Shown in pieces: positions 29,831-41,062 of a DNA stretch of 64,000 nucleotides. The DNA comes from Symbiodinium natans (Eukaryota > Sar > Dinophyceae > Suessiales > Symbiodiniaceae), in assembly GCA_905221605.1 (NCBI GenBank), contig CAJNDS010002524.1, positions 683,134-747,133 on the forward strand, read 5' to 3'. The notes below the pieces were generated by a model that saw only the letters and a list, made by a program, of their open reading frames with translations, was not told the origin of the DNA and ran no database searches. Numbering within the stretch: position 1 is the stretch's first letter; the number at the start of each line of letters is the position of its first letter. A program made the position numbers and the translations under genes.

Positions 29831-30235
29831 TGCCTGCGTTGTGTAGCCAGGGTCAGTGAGTTTTTCAGCTTCATCACATCCGAGCCCTTCGTTTCACCAC
29901 CGAGCTTTGCGTGCGGTCTCTTGGCTTCGGGGTTGTGCGGGGACATGTAGGGGTGTAGGGGGAGGGATCGGGGCTTTGCAACTCCAATCGGCCGGCAAAA
30001 CCCTTATCGTAGTACGGGGTGTCACCGTCGGCAAGATAGCAGCGCCCCTGAGACACCAAATATAGATCAATCCCCTATAAGGAACACCCCCGCCCATGGT
30101 GTTTGGCACTGGTGGAACCTTGGTGTAGTTAGAACCCTACTTACAACCCTTTCACAGGCACCATGAGAACCTTGGTGTAGTCGTAGCCCTTCTTGCAACC
30201 CTTCATAAAGCCTTACTTCTGACCCTACTTAGATC
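29831..30235 (+). other. 3' region after the ankyrin gene
   Basis: No AATAAA. Contains two copies of AACCTTGGTGTAGT (30117 and 30170) with CACTGGTGG/CACCATGAG, a short tandem duplication. Frames here lack bias. Confidence 0.45.
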
Positions 30236-30454
30236 TTAAACCCTAAACCCGAAGCCCTAAGTCCTAAACCCTAAACCCTACTTCTTAAGCTGCCCGTGAA
30301 CCTTCACGCAACGACTGGGCACTGGCTCAGTCACCAATCATGGGCGCATCTAAGAACTTGATCACAGGGCCCAAAATTTCTAAACCTAGTGGTAGAGTAG
30401 ACAACCTTTAACCATTTTGGTTGGGTATGAAAATCCCTATAGCATCAGCATCCC

Positions 30455-30520
30455 AGAGGTTAACCCTCACTGATACTGGACAACTGGGAAGAGAGCTTCT
30501 GGAATGTGTCTGCACGATGA
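30455..30520 (+). CDS. Weak exon-like fragment
   Basis: Frame LILDNWEESFWNVSAR before TGA, one of three open frames. Low confidence. Confidence 0.25.
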
Positions 30521-30657
30521 ACCGATGAACCCCTTCAGCCCTCTAAACCCTAAACCCTGAACTGGCTCTAAACCCTAAACCCTAGACCCTAGACCCTAAA
30601 CCCTAAACCCTAAACCCCAAACCCCAAACCCTAAACCCTAAACCCTAAACCCCAAGA

Positions 30658-30727
30658 CATCCGAAGCCTTCCGCAACATGTGGAGATTCCGAAGTTGCGC
30701 AGCGGGATCTGGAGTTTGGAGCTTGGG
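30658..30727 (+). CDS. Exon-like fragment
   Basis: Frame DIRSLPQHVEIPKLRSGIWS then LELG. CCCTAAA array left, TTTAGGG array right. Confidence 0.4.
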
Positions 30728-30755
30728 GTTTTAGGGTTTAGGGTTTAGGGTTTAG

Positions 30756-31340
30756 TTATTTTAGCATGCGGCGGTGTAACCGTACCTGGTTTCTGCTACT
30801 TTTCTTGGGGGGGGGGGGGGGTTGGGGGGGGGGGATAAGAACGTCATTCATACTGCATGCATGCCCAACACACTGGTATTTACAGCGTTTTCGCCTCTTT
30901 GTACAACATACTGCACAAGGATGTGGACGAAGAAAATCTGTCGCAAGCGTCCAGCCAGTCGAGACCATGCCCAACACACCTCCCACAAAAATCGTCAAAG
31001 TCCTGAAATTTGGCAGATGCATTTTCGGAAATGCAAGCCTCAAAAAATATGGCTGCAGAGGCTGTCTTGGCAGGAATGCATGGAAACATCGCAAATTACA
31101 GTGTTTTCCGCGCCTGCACACAGCACAGCTGTGAGACTCGCGTCACGACTGCACACACAGCAAAGGAAAAGTCCCAGAGCGCTCAAGGCCCCAACAACAA
31201 AACGACCCGAAAATCTTGCAAAAACCCAACGTTTCGCAAAAACGAATTCCGAAATAACGCCTTTCTAAAACCTCCCAAAATCGCCTGTCGCCTAGGCGAA
31301 ACGCTAACTTTCACGAAAAATAGGGTACGGTTTCCACGGC
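30756..31340. other. 580-bp unique block, several overlapping frames
   Basis: No telomere units. Starts with two G runs. CATGCCCAACACAC occurs twice (30860 and 30966). Frames of 117-148 codons exist in all three plus frames and one minus frame, none with the codon bias of the exons, so more likely a dispersed repeat than a gene. Confidence 0.4.
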
Positions 31341-31361
31341 GGGGGGTTATTTTAGTATCCT

Positions 31362-31483
31362 AGGGGACCGGGAGTAGACCCTTTTTTCCTTTTTTAGGGT
31401 TGGGGGTTCCCTTATAATCCCCTTTAAACCAAAAAGGGTACCCTTTTATTCCTAGGTTACTCCCGGGTCTGGGGTTGTAGGGA
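31362..31483. mobile_element. GGAGTAGG-family element with 12-bp flanking repeat
   Basis: Contains GGGGACCGGGAGTAGACCC and GGTTACTCCCGGGTCTGG. Flanks TTTTAGTATCCT (31350-31361) and TTTCAGTATCCT (31484-31495) differ at one base. Confidence 0.75.
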
Positions 31484-31547
31484 TTTCAGTATCCTCCAAA
31501 AAGCAGGACCTCTACCAAACCCTTAACGGGGGGGGGGGCCCATGGCT

Positions 31548-31652
31548 TGCGAGCTCCACCGCCCTGCTTGTCGCAACTGCATGAAGGGTTCTGGTGAACG
31601 GTCTGGACTTACGGAAGCCCCTACGCCCTACAGGCCCCACAAATCCGCAACC
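31548..31652 (+). CDS. Cys-containing exon-like fragment
   Basis: Frame CELHRPACRNCMKGSGERSG then LTEAPTPYRPHKSA. The H-P-C-C-K-G pattern faintly resembles the pre-integrase zinc region of dinoflagellate retroelements, but the piece is too short to decide. Confidence 0.4.
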
Positions 31653-32085
31653 CTAAACCCTAAACCCTAAACCCTAAACCCTAAACCCTAAACCCTAAAC
31701 CCTAACCCCCAAACCTTAAAAGTGCATCCCCCAGGCCCAATTCAACCCTTGAGCTCCCGGACCATTACCAGCTTTCAAGCTCCCCCAAAAAACTCCTGAA
31801 ATGCCTCCAATGCCCCTAAGCCCTGTCGACCCTAATCCCCTCAACCCTAAACCCTGAACCCCCTCAAACCTAAACACTTCAAGCCGAAACCCCTCAACCC
31901 TAAACCCTGAACCCCTCAAGCCTAAACCCCGAAACCCGAAACCCCTCAAACCTTTGTAAGCAGGGTTACAAGGACTGTAGCTACGGTTCTAGCCTTCTTT
32001 GGGGCCCAAACCCTAAACCCTAAACCCTAAACCCTAAACCCTAAACCCTAAACCCTAAACCCCTCAAACCCCCCCCTTTAAGGGG

Positions 32086-32154
32086 CCCTGAGGAGACCAG
32101 GACGAAGATCGAAGAGGTCTCGACCATGGTCGGCCTCTTCGCCACCAAGGCTGG
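32086..32154 (+). CDS. Helical exon fragment
   Basis: Frame PEETRTKIEEVSTMVGLFAT then KAG, running into TTTAGGG. G/C-ending codons. Confidence 0.55.
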
Positions 32155-32443
32155 GTTTAGGGTTTAGGGTTTAGGGTTTGGGGTTTAGGGTTTGGGGTTT
32201 AGGGTTTAGGGTTTATAGGGTTTATAGGGTTTAGGGTTTCGGGTTTCGGGTTTAGGGTTTAGGGTTTAGGGTTTAGGGCCGAGGGTTTGGGGGTTTAGTG
32301 TTTCGGATTTGGGGTTTAGGGTTTAGGTTAGTGGGTGAGTACGGTTTAGGGCTGAGGTTGAAGGTTTTGGGTTTCAGGTTATTGGAAGTCTTTGGGATGA
32401 GGGGTTCCAGGGCTCCTCTATAGTATAGGGCTGTTAAGGGCAG

Positions 32444-32526
32444 ATGCCCTCGCTCGCAAGCTGCGAGAGGGTGGAGGACCTCTCTGCCGAACACATTCTT
32501 GTTGATGTGGTGGTTGCCGGCGTGGT
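32444..32526 (+). CDS. Exon-like fragment
   Basis: After GGGCAG the frame reads MPSLASCERVEDLSAEHILV then DVVVAGVV. A degenerate foldback follows (32527-32578), whose AAGTAG end could serve as acceptor. Confidence 0.5.
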
Positions 32527-33164
32527 TTTAGGGTACTTATATACTTATAACCCTGCTTCTAAGTACACCTTCAAGTAGCGAACCGTAAACCCTAAACCCT
32601 AAGCCCTAGACCCTAGACCCTATAACCCCTAAGAAGCAAGCAATGCACCGCAGGCCCGAGCAACGAAGCCTGTGCGGTCCCTTGTCGTCGCCAGGTTGCA
32701 GAGCAGACGGAGCAAACGGCAATGGCCTCATGTTCCACCCGTCTGGGCTCAGGGTTTAGGGGTTTAGGGGTTAAGGGTTCAGGGTTTAGGGTTTATTGGG
32801 TTTAGGGCTTAGCACTCTCAGATCCTTAGTTGCAACCGAAACCCTGAACCTCAAGCTCCCAACCCTGAACCCTAAGTTCTACAACCCCCAGGCCCTAACC
32901 AGTGACCATTGACGCTATAGGTGCCATGCAGGGGCTACCCTCTAAGAATTTAGGGTTCAGGGTTTAGGGATACGGTGGATCTACGTGAATCCGAACTTTT
33001 GGGTTTCATCCCCACAGGAGATGGGGTAACCACGGGCTCCTCATGGGATATAGTGCCCTGAGATAGCCGCAGGGCCCATGATTCAAAACAGACTTACCCT
33101 AAAACCTAAACCCTAAACCCTAAACCCTAAACCCTCAACCCTAAACCCTAAACCCTGGACTTGA

Positions 33165-33428
33165 CATGAGCCCTCGACGCGAGAGCCAAGTAAACAGTCA
33201 TTGTGCTTCGGGATGCTTACTGGGTAGGGCCCTTGGGATGTTAGGGCATGTATATAGGGAATTCTCTAGATTGGGGTCCCTTTGTGGGGTCCCTGTTAGA
33301 ACCCAAACTGCGAGAGCTACCCATATCCGCTTTCGCAGGAGCTTCGTGAGGAATACATCTCAGAGGATTTGTCAGGGCCAACCGAGTTGATTAGGGGGTA
33401 TAAGGAGGGACCCTCGAAGGGCCCTTAA
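33165..33428 (+). CDS. Exon-like region; best part 33339-33400
   Basis: Acceptor CCGCTTTCGCAG at 33338, then ELREEYISEDLSGPTELIRG. A different frame from 33166 (74 codons, MSPRRESQVNSHCASG) is open but crosses intron-like sequence. Confidence 0.5.
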
Positions 33429-33614
33429 TCTTATTCCCCGATATAACCCTATGTAGACTTGATATAGCCCTATATACCAGAGTAGCCTTTACAATACCCG
33501 TGAGGTTAACCCTAAACCCGAAACCCTAAAGCCTAAACCCTCCGTTTACCCCCAAGATCCCTTAGAAGGGCCCCTCCATTAGGCTCTTGAGTTGAGACTC
33601 TCTGACCATGTGAG

Positions 33615-33652
33615 GATGAGATCTACGACCTTACGGAGGAGAGTGCTGGCCT
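33615..33652 (+). CDS. Short exon-like fragment
   Basis: Frame DEIYDLTEESAG before LRVEG-type repeat translation. Small. Confidence 0.3.
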
Positions 33653-33850
33653 CAGGGTTGAGGGTTTGGGGATTAAGGTTCAGGGATTTGGGGTTAGGGT
33701 GTAGGGTTTAGGGATTAGGGTTTAGGGTTCAGGGATTAGGGGCTTTTGCTCGTGTCTGGCTGTAGCCCCAGCTTGCTTTGGGCGGCTCTTCTATTGGGGC
33801 TTTTGGCCTGAAAACCTAAAGCCGAAAGTCTGTGTCTTGCTTGGCGTTTC

Positions 33851-33964
33851 ATGGGTAGTGACAAGTGGGTTTGCGAGTACTGCGAACTGGTTGTGATTAT
33901 AGAAATCAATAGGCCGAGCATTTTGGGCGCACTGGCGCACGTGGGCTTTGTCGCATCATGCTGA
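33851..33964 (+). CDS. Short ATG frame with CxxC
   Basis: MGSDKWVCEYCELVVIIEIN then RPSILGALAHVGFVASC, 37 codons to TGA. The CEYC pair may bind metal. The 102-codon minus frame opposite is probably a shadow. Confidence 0.45.
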   Translation: MGSDKWVCEYCELVVIIEINRPSILGALAHVGFVASC

Positions 33965-33975
33965 AGACCAAGTAC

Positions 33976-34192
33976 ACTTGAAGGCTCATGAATACGTATA
34001 AGCAGGTCATAAGTACTCTGAAGAAGTCTGTAACCATAGCCCACCTAGCCACCGCAAGGGAAGGGCCCGTAAACTCTTAGCCCTACTTGGAGGTTCATGG
34101 GCGTACGAATAGTAGGTTCACAAGTAAGGGTGGCCATGGTTATAACCTTATTGAGGGTACGTACTTATGACCCTATTTACAAGTAATTGTCC
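33976..34192. mobile_element. Two degenerate foldback elements in tandem (copies 8, 9)
   Basis: ACACTTGAAGGCTCATGAAT at 33975 and TACTTGGAGGTTCATGGGCG at 34084. Confidence 0.6.
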
Positions 34193-34327
34193 ATAAACCC
34201 GAAAAGACCTAGCCCTAAACCCTAAACCCTAAACCCTAAACCTTAACCCTTAACCCTTAACCCTAAACCCTAAACCCTAAACCCTAAACCCTAAACCCTA
34301 AACCCTAAACCCCAATTCAAGCATAAG

Positions 34328-34453
34328 CCCCAAGCCGCCGGCCCGCGCAACAAAGCGCGCGACCCAGGCACGGCCTACGTCGAGTCGGCGCAGCAGCATC
34401 TTGAACGGGTGGGGCTGTCCGCAGCGCCCCGGAAGCCCTGCAACAAAGCCTAA
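34328..34453 (+). CDS. Exon-like terminal fragment
   Basis: Frame AAGPRNKARDPGTAYVESAQ then QHLERVGLSAAPRKPCNKA and TAA, all G/C-ending codons. CCCTAAA array left, TTTAGGG array right. Confidence 0.6.
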   Translation, partial: PQAAGPRNKARDPGTAYVESAQQHLERVGLSAAPRKPCNKA

Positions 34454-34729
34454 GCTAGGATTCGGACGTTCAGGGTTTAGGGTTTAGGGTTCAGGGTTTA
34501 GGGTTTAGGGTTTAGGGTGTAGAGATGAGGGTTTCGAGATATGGGTTGAGGGTTTGAGGTTTGGGGTTTATCGCTTTGGGGTCTAGATGTTCCTCGGCGA
34601 GGAAGACATGATGGAAAGTAAGGGGTAGCAACTGAAGTTTGGGTCCAGCGTTTAGGGTTTCTCGGTACTCCTGAAGCTGTAGTACAGTACTCCTGTTGGG
34701 GTGGTATACTTTATAAGTATAACCCTGCT

Positions 34730-34805
34730 ATCACCGCAGGGCTCCACTGAAAGCCTCCAGCCCATCGCCTCGTACCCCCGACCCCGCACCCACAGCCTCC
34801 CCTCA
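34730..34805 (+). CDS. Exon-like fragment, Pro/Ser-rich
   Basis: Acceptor CTATCACCGCAG, then GSTESLQPIASYPRPRTHSL then PSR before TTTAGGG. Confidence 0.45.
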
Positions 34806-35082
34806 AGGGTTTAGGGTTTAGGGTTTGGGGTGTGGGGCTTAGGGTTTAGGGTTTAGGGTTTGGGGTTTAGGGTTTAGCGAATATTCTACAGCTATACCCA
34901 ACAGGCTGTGCGTGCTCTCGTGCGGCAGATTGGGGTTCACCCCCGAGACCTTTAACCCTCAACCCTAATCCCTAAACCCCGAACCCTAAACCTGAAAAAC
35001 CCTCAGCCCTATTCTCTAAACCATTGAATCCCTACACCCTGCACCCTAAACCCTAAACCCTCAAACCTGAAGCTAAGGAGCC

Positions 35083-35157
35083 CCAACAAGGCGTGGGTTG
35101 AGGGGATTGCTTTCGACAACCACCGGCTCCTGTGTTCGACCTGCCGACATACTGTTT
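35083..35157 (+). CDS. Terminal exon fragment with CxxC
   Basis: Frame SPNKAWVEGIAFDNHRLLCS then TCRHTV and TAA. Confidence 0.5.
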
Positions 35158-35495
35158 AAAAAGGAATAGGGCTTAGGGTTTAGGGCTTAGAGTTTAGGGT
35201 TTAGGGGTTAAGGTTAAGTTAAGGTTTAGGGCTTGTGGTTTAGGGTTCGAGGTTTAGGCATTAGGGTTGAGGGTGTAGGCGTGAGAGTTTTTTGACCTGC
35301 GTACTCTACATCCTAAACCTTCAGGCCATGGCCCCTTCATCTTCTTCAACAGCTGCTAACCCCTCAACCCTAAACCCTAAACCCTAAACCCTAATCCTCA
35401 ACCCGGAGCCCTCCAACAACCGAAAGTCGAGTTCATGATCCTAAACCCTAAACCCGAAACCCGCAACCCTAAACCCGAAACCCTAAACCCTATGC

Positions 35496-35577
35496 CACTT
35501 CAGAGCAGGCCATTCAGAACAGCAACTCCTATCGCTTCTATGTCGTCTGCTGGTTTATCGGGCCCGATCCTGACATC
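35496..35577 (+). CDS. Exon-like fragment
   Basis: Frame ATSEQAIQNSNSYRFYVVCW then FIGPDPDIG. CCCTAAA left, GGTTTAGGG right (GT donor). Confidence 0.55.
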
Positions 35578-36138
35578 GGTTTAGGGTTTAGGGTTTAGGA
35601 TTCAGGGTTTAGGGTTTAGGGTTTAGGGTATCGTGCTGCATGTCTGGGGTGCTTTCGGGGTTCTGGTGTTAAGGGTACATGTTATGGCATCCGGAACTAC
35701 CTTAACTTCAACTTAGCCTGCACCCTAAAGTTGCAAGTAAGCCTAGGATTTATGATTTCGGGTTATATAGAGTTTTGGGGGTTTATGGTTCAGCAAATTT
35801 TGGAGGGTTCGAATCTTGGGTTTTTCAGATTACGCTGGGGTTTTGGGGATTTAGGGTTATGCCTTCAGGGTTAGACAGGCTCTTTGTGGCCCTGTTACCG
35901 TTTTGTTGGTTCCACGGTCCCTTAGTTTGTAGTAAGGTTGCTGGATGTTACGGGGCTACCAAGGGCTTGAGACTTTCGAGGGTTTGGGGTGTTCAGATGT
36001 GGGGCCTTGGCACATGTTCCACGGCCAGCACATATGGGTCTACGTGCATGAACTCATACCAAAAGGTTCCCGCATACTCTGTGTGTGTACATAAACCCTA
36101 AACCCTAAACCCTAAACCCTAAACCCTAAACCCTGAAC

Positions 36139-36201
36139 ATGACCAGGTCTGCTATGTTCCTCCTCATCATCGACTACATTGATGCCCGCTGGTCACCGAT
36201 T
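36139..36201 (+). CDS. Short ATG frame
   Basis: MTRSAMFLLIIDYIDARWSP then I and TGA, between C- and G-orientation arrays. Confidence 0.4.
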
Positions 36202-36229
36202 TGAAGGCAGAAGACTGCTAGAGGACTTG

Positions 36230-36319
36230 GGTTTAGGGTTTAGGGTTTAGGGTTTAGGGTTTAGGGTTTAGGGTTTAGGGTTTAGGGTTTAGGGTTTAGG
36301 GTTTAGGGTTTAGGGTGTA
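36230..36319 (+). repeat. TTTAGGG array, about 13 units
   Basis: Perfect except for the last unit. Followed by two copies of TTCAGGGTTTAGGGTTAGC (36329, 36391), each leading into a spacer with AGCCCC. Confidence 0.95.
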
Positions 36320-36775
36320 GGGTGAGTTCAGGGTTTAGGGTTAGCTTATTGGTTAGCCCCCAAATAGGTTTGGGGTTGTGGTTTCTTGAGTTCAGGGTTT
36401 AGGGTTAGCCTATTGCTTAGCCCCTGAATAACCTAAAGCCCTAAGCCCCAAACCCCCAACCCTCCCGTGCGGTACACGGCATGAAATAGGTGCTGTAGGG
36501 TTGGTTCAGCGGAGAGTTCATAGCCATGAGGCTTTTCTGCCGGGCTTCTAGCCAAGAACCAAAAGCCCGGTCGTTTAGAGCCTCCCATGTACACCCCTAC
36601 ACCCTAAACACCCCTAAACCCCAAACCCTACACCTTAAACCCTAAACCCTGAACACTCCCCGGGCGTCTGAAGACCTAACGTGCAAACCCCTGAAACATA
36701 CAGAAATATGGGAGCCCCTAAACATCCTAACCCGCTAAGCCGTATGCACCCCAAGTAAGCAGCCAAAAGCCCTAC

Positions 36776-36912
36776 ACCTGGAGGTTCATAGGTACTTCTA
36801 AGTAGGGCTAGAAGCAGGGTAACTATGGCTATGACTTCATCTGTGGTCCCTAAACCCTAAACCCTAAACCCTAAGCCCTAAACCCTACTGAGAGGCCATG
36901 AGCCTCCAAGTA
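36776..36912. mobile_element. Foldback element, copy 10, with telomere insert
   Basis: CCTGGAGGTTCATAGGTACT to CCATGAGCCTCCAAG, with CCCTAAA units (36846-36885) in the right half. Confidence 0.7.
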
Positions 36913-36949
36913 AGTACACCGAAGCCAGGCTGGCTCCAGATGGCCCCAG

Positions 36950-37000
36950 CACTGCCCGGTCGTGGCCAAAAAGCAGCCCGGGAACAGCGGTTGCGGTTAG
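36950..37000 (+). CDS. Short exon-like fragment
   Basis: Frame MAPALPGRGQKAAREQRLRL, entering a TTTAGGG-like array. Confidence 0.4.
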   Translation, partial: HCPVVAKKQPGNSGCG

Positions 37001-37089
37001 GGTTTAAGGTCTAGGGTTTAGGGTGTAGGGTTTAGGGTTTAGGGTTTAGGGTGTAGGGTTTAGGGTTTAGGGCTTAGGGTCTGGGGTGT

Positions 37090-37202
37090 CTAGGATGCCC
37101 AGAAGTGCCCTTGTTCCTTTGTGGGGGGGTTTTTGGTTCCTCTACAAACCCCCCCAAGAAAACACGTGCACCCCGTGTCAATCCCAGGGGCACTGGACAA
37201 CC
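37090..37202. mobile_element. CTAGGATGC element, copy 3 (diverged)
   Basis: CTAGGATGCCCAGAAGTGCC on the left; the right end is altered. Confidence 0.65.
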
Positions 37203-37229
37203 GGACAACCTGGGTTAAGGGATTAGGCC

Positions 37230-37350
37230 TTGGGATGTTCCCCTCCTGAATCGGGATTTCAGTACCCTATTATAAACCCTAAACCCTAAACCCTAAACCC
37301 TAAACCCTAAACCCTAATCACTGTTAGAAGAAGGCGGAACATCTCCAAAC
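37230..37350. mobile_element. TTGGGATGTTC element, copy 4, with CCCTAAA insert
   Basis: TTGGGATGTTCCCCTCC and CACTGTTAGAAGAAGGCGGAAC keep both arms. The centre (37272-37317) is a telomere array. Confidence 0.65.
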
Positions 37351-37418
37351 CCGTCCCGAGCTTAACGCCCTGGCTTGGGAGGTCAGGGCTAAGAGGGCCC
37401 GCGTCGAGCACTCCTAGG
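37351..37418 (+). CDS. Helical terminal exon fragment
   Basis: Frame TRPELNALAWEVRAKRARVE then HS and TAG, followed by a TTTAGGG array. Confidence 0.5.
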
Positions 37419-37702
37419 GTTTAGGGTTTAGAGTTTAGGGTTTAGGGTATAGGGTTTAGGGTTTAGGGTTTAGGGTTTAGGGTTTAGGGATCCTCGGAAG
37501 CTACCTGCTAGGGCCCCTCCATGGATTAGCCTTGCTTGGGATTTAGGGCGGGTTGTGGTCCATGTCTACCTGAAATCGGAAAATCGCCCTATGGGGTATA
37601 GGAGCCCGACTCTAGGGTTCATCTTATGTAGGCCCCAAGGAAAGCCTAAACCCTAAGCCCTAAACCCCAAACCCCAAAACCCTAAACCCTAAACCCTAAA
37701 CC

Positions 37703-37835
37703 CTTTTGCCTATCTGCCCGTGTGGATGTGCATCCGCGAGCCGTGGCGTGTCCTCAGGAGGCAGGTGATGCGCTTGCCTGCTTGCCAGGCCCAAGAAAGT
37801 GTAAGGTCTCCTCTTGCAAGGCCCCCTTCGGGTTT
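37703..37835 (+). CDS. Exon-like fragment
   Basis: Frame AYLPVWMCIREPWRVLRRQV then MRLPACQAQESVRSPLARPP. C-array left, G-array right. Confidence 0.55.
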
Positions 37836-37865
37836 AGGGTTTAGGGTTTAGGGTTTAGGGTTTTG

Positions 37866-37950
37866 GGTCCTAGCCGAACAACAAAGAGAGCACGTAGACC
37901 TCCCGAAGCCCAAAACCTCACCAAACCCTCGGCCCTCATTCAACTTCTCT
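37866..37950 (+). CDS. Exon-like fragment interrupted by an element
   Basis: Frame VLAEQQREHVDLPKPKTSPN then PRPSFN, at which point a GGAGTAGG-family element begins. Confidence 0.45.
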
Positions 37951-38182
37951 TTTATGGGGGGTTTAGGTTCCCTTAGAAGCCCCTTTCAAAACCAACAAAG
38001 GGCTGAGGCCTAAACCCTAAACCCTAAACCCTAAACCCTAAACCCTAAACCCTAAACCCTAAACCCTAAACCCTAAACCCTATACCCTATACCCTATACC
38101 CTATACCCTAAACCCTAAACCCTAAACCCTAACCCTAAACCCTTAACCCTAAACCCTTCCTAGGCTACTCTTGGGTCTAGTA
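37951..38182. mobile_element. GGAGTAGG-family element with large CCCTAAA insert
   Basis: Left half GGGGGTTTAGGTTCCCTTAG, right half TTCCTAGGCTACTCTTGGGT. Between them 38008-38158 is telomere array, including a CCCTATA stretch. Confidence 0.7.
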
Positions 38183-38280
38183 GCAGCCTCCCATCTTCGC
38201 TCCCTTGCGGCAAGAGATGGGCGTCTGCCAAGTGGCACCTTGCTGGCACGTTGGGGGTTCACATGGCCGAGGCTTTCGGA
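38183..38280 (+). CDS. Exon-like fragment
   Basis: Frame VAASHLRSLAARDGRLPSGT then LLARWGFTWPRLSDP. Follows the element end GGGTCTAG (AG acceptor). Confidence 0.5.
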
Positions 38281-38466
38281 CCCTAAACCCTAAACCCTAA
38301 ACCCTAAATCCTAAACCCTAAATCCTAAACCCTAAACCCTAAACCCTAAACCCCAAACCCTTATTGTAAGGCTCTAAGGCCTCCTGTCTGAGGGTGTCGG
38401 ACCCTCCTGATCCCTCGGGCTCTATAAGGCCTCCTGTTTTAGGGTTTTTGGGGCTCAAAAGGCCTT

Positions 38467-38574
38467 CTTATGTAAGGTTCTTGGGCTAATGTTTAGCCGA
38501 TAAGGGTAATAATTAAGCCCTTATGTAAGGTTCTTGGGCTAATTTTTAGCCGATAAGGGTAAGAATTCAGCCCT
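38467..38574 (+). repeat. 53-bp tandem duplication
   Basis: CTTATGTAAGGTTCTTGGGC and TTAGCCGATAAGGGTAA occur twice in a row with four differences. Confidence 0.85.
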
Positions 38575-38724
38575 AGACCCTCAGCCCTCTCGGTTGCGCT
38601 TTGGTCGTAGGGTCGGCGTTCCAATCTCGAATCCCTATACTACCTCACGCGAGTACGCAGGTCCAGGCTTTATTCGGGGCTTGGGAACCTTAAGCCCGTG
38701 AAAACCCTCAACCTAAGCCCCCAT

Positions 38725-38790
38725 GCCTTCTTCCGGAGGGCACACGTCCCGTAACATGCATCCCACGTCTCGTCCCGGGAGTGCTCAGGT
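38725..38790 (+). CDS. Short exon-like fragment
   Basis: Frame MPSSGGHTSRNMHPTSRPGS then AQ, followed by GTTTAGGG (GT donor). Confidence 0.45.
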
Positions 38791-39059
38791 TTAGGGTTCA
38801 GGGTTCAGGGTTTAGGGTTTAGGATTTAGGGTTTAGGATTTAGGGTTTAGGGTTTAGGGTTAGGCATCTTTAATCAAGGTTTATCGGGTTTAGGTGTTTC
38901 GGCATTCTCACCCCGAGGCTCCGTGCACACCCGTGTGCCTGATAAGCCGCGCGGCTGCATTGGCCATGCATGGCGCAACAGGGTTCATTCGATTCCCTAA
39001 AGGGTTTAGGGTTTAGGGTATAGGGTTTAGGGTTTGGGGTTTGGGGTTTGGGGTTTAGG

Positions 39060-39600
39060 GAAACCCTCCAACCCTCATGCACCTATTTTTCACCGAGCGT
39101 CTTTCGGGTGAATCTGAGAGGAAACAGTACACAGTTGACTTGCGGGCAATTACCCTATCACACGTAGCAAATTGATACTCGCGCACCAGGTCACCAGGAA
39201 TGCCACACAGCATCAATTGAAAGAGTTTCCTCTCCTGCTTTCCCAAAAACAATCAAGCCTGAGCATTGCTTGAAATATAAAGCTCCCAGGGGTCCCAGCC
39301 TCCATTCATATTATTGCCCAATTTCCAACTGCTACTGGTTCTCGGAAAGATTACAACGATCGCAGCGGCAGCCGGCAGTAGGAGAATCCTTAGACTCCAG
39401 CTGATGGGGATCAAACCCAGACACGACAGGCTAAAAAGAACCACTTCATTCCTAGAGTTCTGTATCTGCAAAGCAGCCAGGAAACGCTCACCCCCTTCAA
39501 AAGAAACACCCAGCACCCCGAACCCTAAACGCCACACCCTTAATGCCATTTCCCGAGGTGCCAACAACTCTGACACGGACGCTGTCACGCCGGGATGCCC
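39060..39600. other. 540-bp unique block without arrays
   Basis: Frames of 65-111 codons lie on both strands. The minus frame (39253-39588) has a hydrophobic stretch, VVLFSLSCLGLIPISWSL. Codon bias is unlike the exons, so it is left unassigned. Confidence 0.35.
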
Positions 39601-39787
39601 ACTAAACCCTAAACCTTAAATCCTAAACCCTGAACCCGACCCGGGGGACCCCATGAACCCCAAAAGGGTTTACAGTTCACATGCCTGAATCGGAATCATG
39701 GTACTACAGAGTATATGACCCCAACTTTAGGGACCAAACGGCAGGGTAATTGGGTTCGAGGGCATTGATGCTTTAGGGCTGCGGGCT

Positions 39788-40035
39788 TACTTGGAGGTTC
39801 ACAGAGTAGTTATTACCCCAAATATAACTCTAGGAACCCTTATTCCCTTTTTGGGGGGTCTAGGTTCCCTTCTAAACCCCTTTAAGCAAAAAAGGGGCAC
39901 CCTTTTTCATCCTAGGTTACTGGGCAACCTAGCAAGTATAACTGGACACATCAGCCCCCTAAGTTCCCAAAGTCCTCTGAGTAGGTTATAGGTAGACTCA
40001 CAATGGCGGTTACAAGTGCCCATGAACCTCCAAGT
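39788..40035. mobile_element. Foldback element, copy 11, with nested CTAGG element
   Basis: Outer arms TACTTGGAGGTTCACAGAG and CATGAACCTCCAAGTA. A CTAGGAACCCTT to GGGCAACCTAG element (39830-39932) sits inside. Confidence 0.75.
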
Positions 40036-41062
40036 AGCTTTTCTTTGGGCGTTGGGATGAATGTTAGGGTTTCGGGTTTAGAGCTTCGGGTTGAGGTACG
40101 CCCAGACCGCACAAGTGGATCTCAACCCCAGGCTCCTAAACACACAAGCCAAAAGCCAGACACCCTGAAACCCTCAAACCCTCAAACCCTAAAACCCTAA
40201 AACCCTGAAACCCTAGAACCCTAAAACCAAAACCCTCAACTCCTAAAGGCCCTGAATTACTCTAAACCCCCTGAAGCCCTCAACTCCCAAAACAAGACCC
40301 TGTGGTCCACTGGGAAGCCCAGGCTAGGGGACGCCCAGGTTGCGGATAAGGGTTGGGGGTGAGTTGAAGCGCCGCTTCTTTTGTTGAAGCCTCGGACTTA
40401 AGATTGAGGCTAGTAAGGATCTCCCTGGTAGACCTTCAGCCCTAAACCCTAAACCCTAAACCCGAAACCCCTAAACCTTAACCCGTAAACTCTAAACCCC
40501 GAAGCCTTCAACACTGCGGATCCTTGAGAGGTGACAGACCAGATAAGCTCGACCGAAGGCCCCAAAGAGCCCGAACTTTCCCCCTAAAGTTCGGGTTTAG
40601 GGTTAAGGGTTTAAGGGTTTAGGGTTTAGGATAAAACTCTAAAACCCTAATCCCTAAACCCTTACCTGGGTGTCGGTTTAGGGTTTTCGGGGCCCGGGCT
40701 GGGCATTCCAATTTCCAATCCTAAAGCTTTGCTTGAGCCCGAACCTAGAGGCATCAGGATTGCCGACGCTGGAACCTCTAAACCCAACAACTCTAAATCC
40801 CCCTTAAACCCTAAACCCTAAACCCTAAACCCTAAACCCTAAACTAGAACCCCTGAAGACAGAACCCTAAAGCCCTAGAACCCGTCCAAAAACGCATCAG
40901 GCAGATTCGCTACTTGGAGGAGGTTCAGGGGTATCTATTCGATCATAGGTAGTGTGATAACTATGATCGTTTATGGATATTTCCGTGCATTCAGAGTAAG
41001 AACTCATCTCTGAGCTCTAAACAGTGAATCGCCCCAAGGCCGGTAGGGCTTCTGGTTCAGGA

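Noticed and set aside
30756-31363. Frames of 117-148 codons in several registers
   Set aside because: All three plus frames and one minus frame are open and none has the G/C-ending codon bias of the exons here; the block also repeats internally.
33736-34044. 102-codon minus-strand frame
   Set aside because: Opposite a better-biased plus-strand frame (33851-33964) and reaching into foldback sequence.
39370-39425. tRNA-like T-arm on the minus strand (CTGGGTTTGATCCCCA)
   Set aside because: No acceptor stem, anticodon arm or D-arm could be placed at the right distances.
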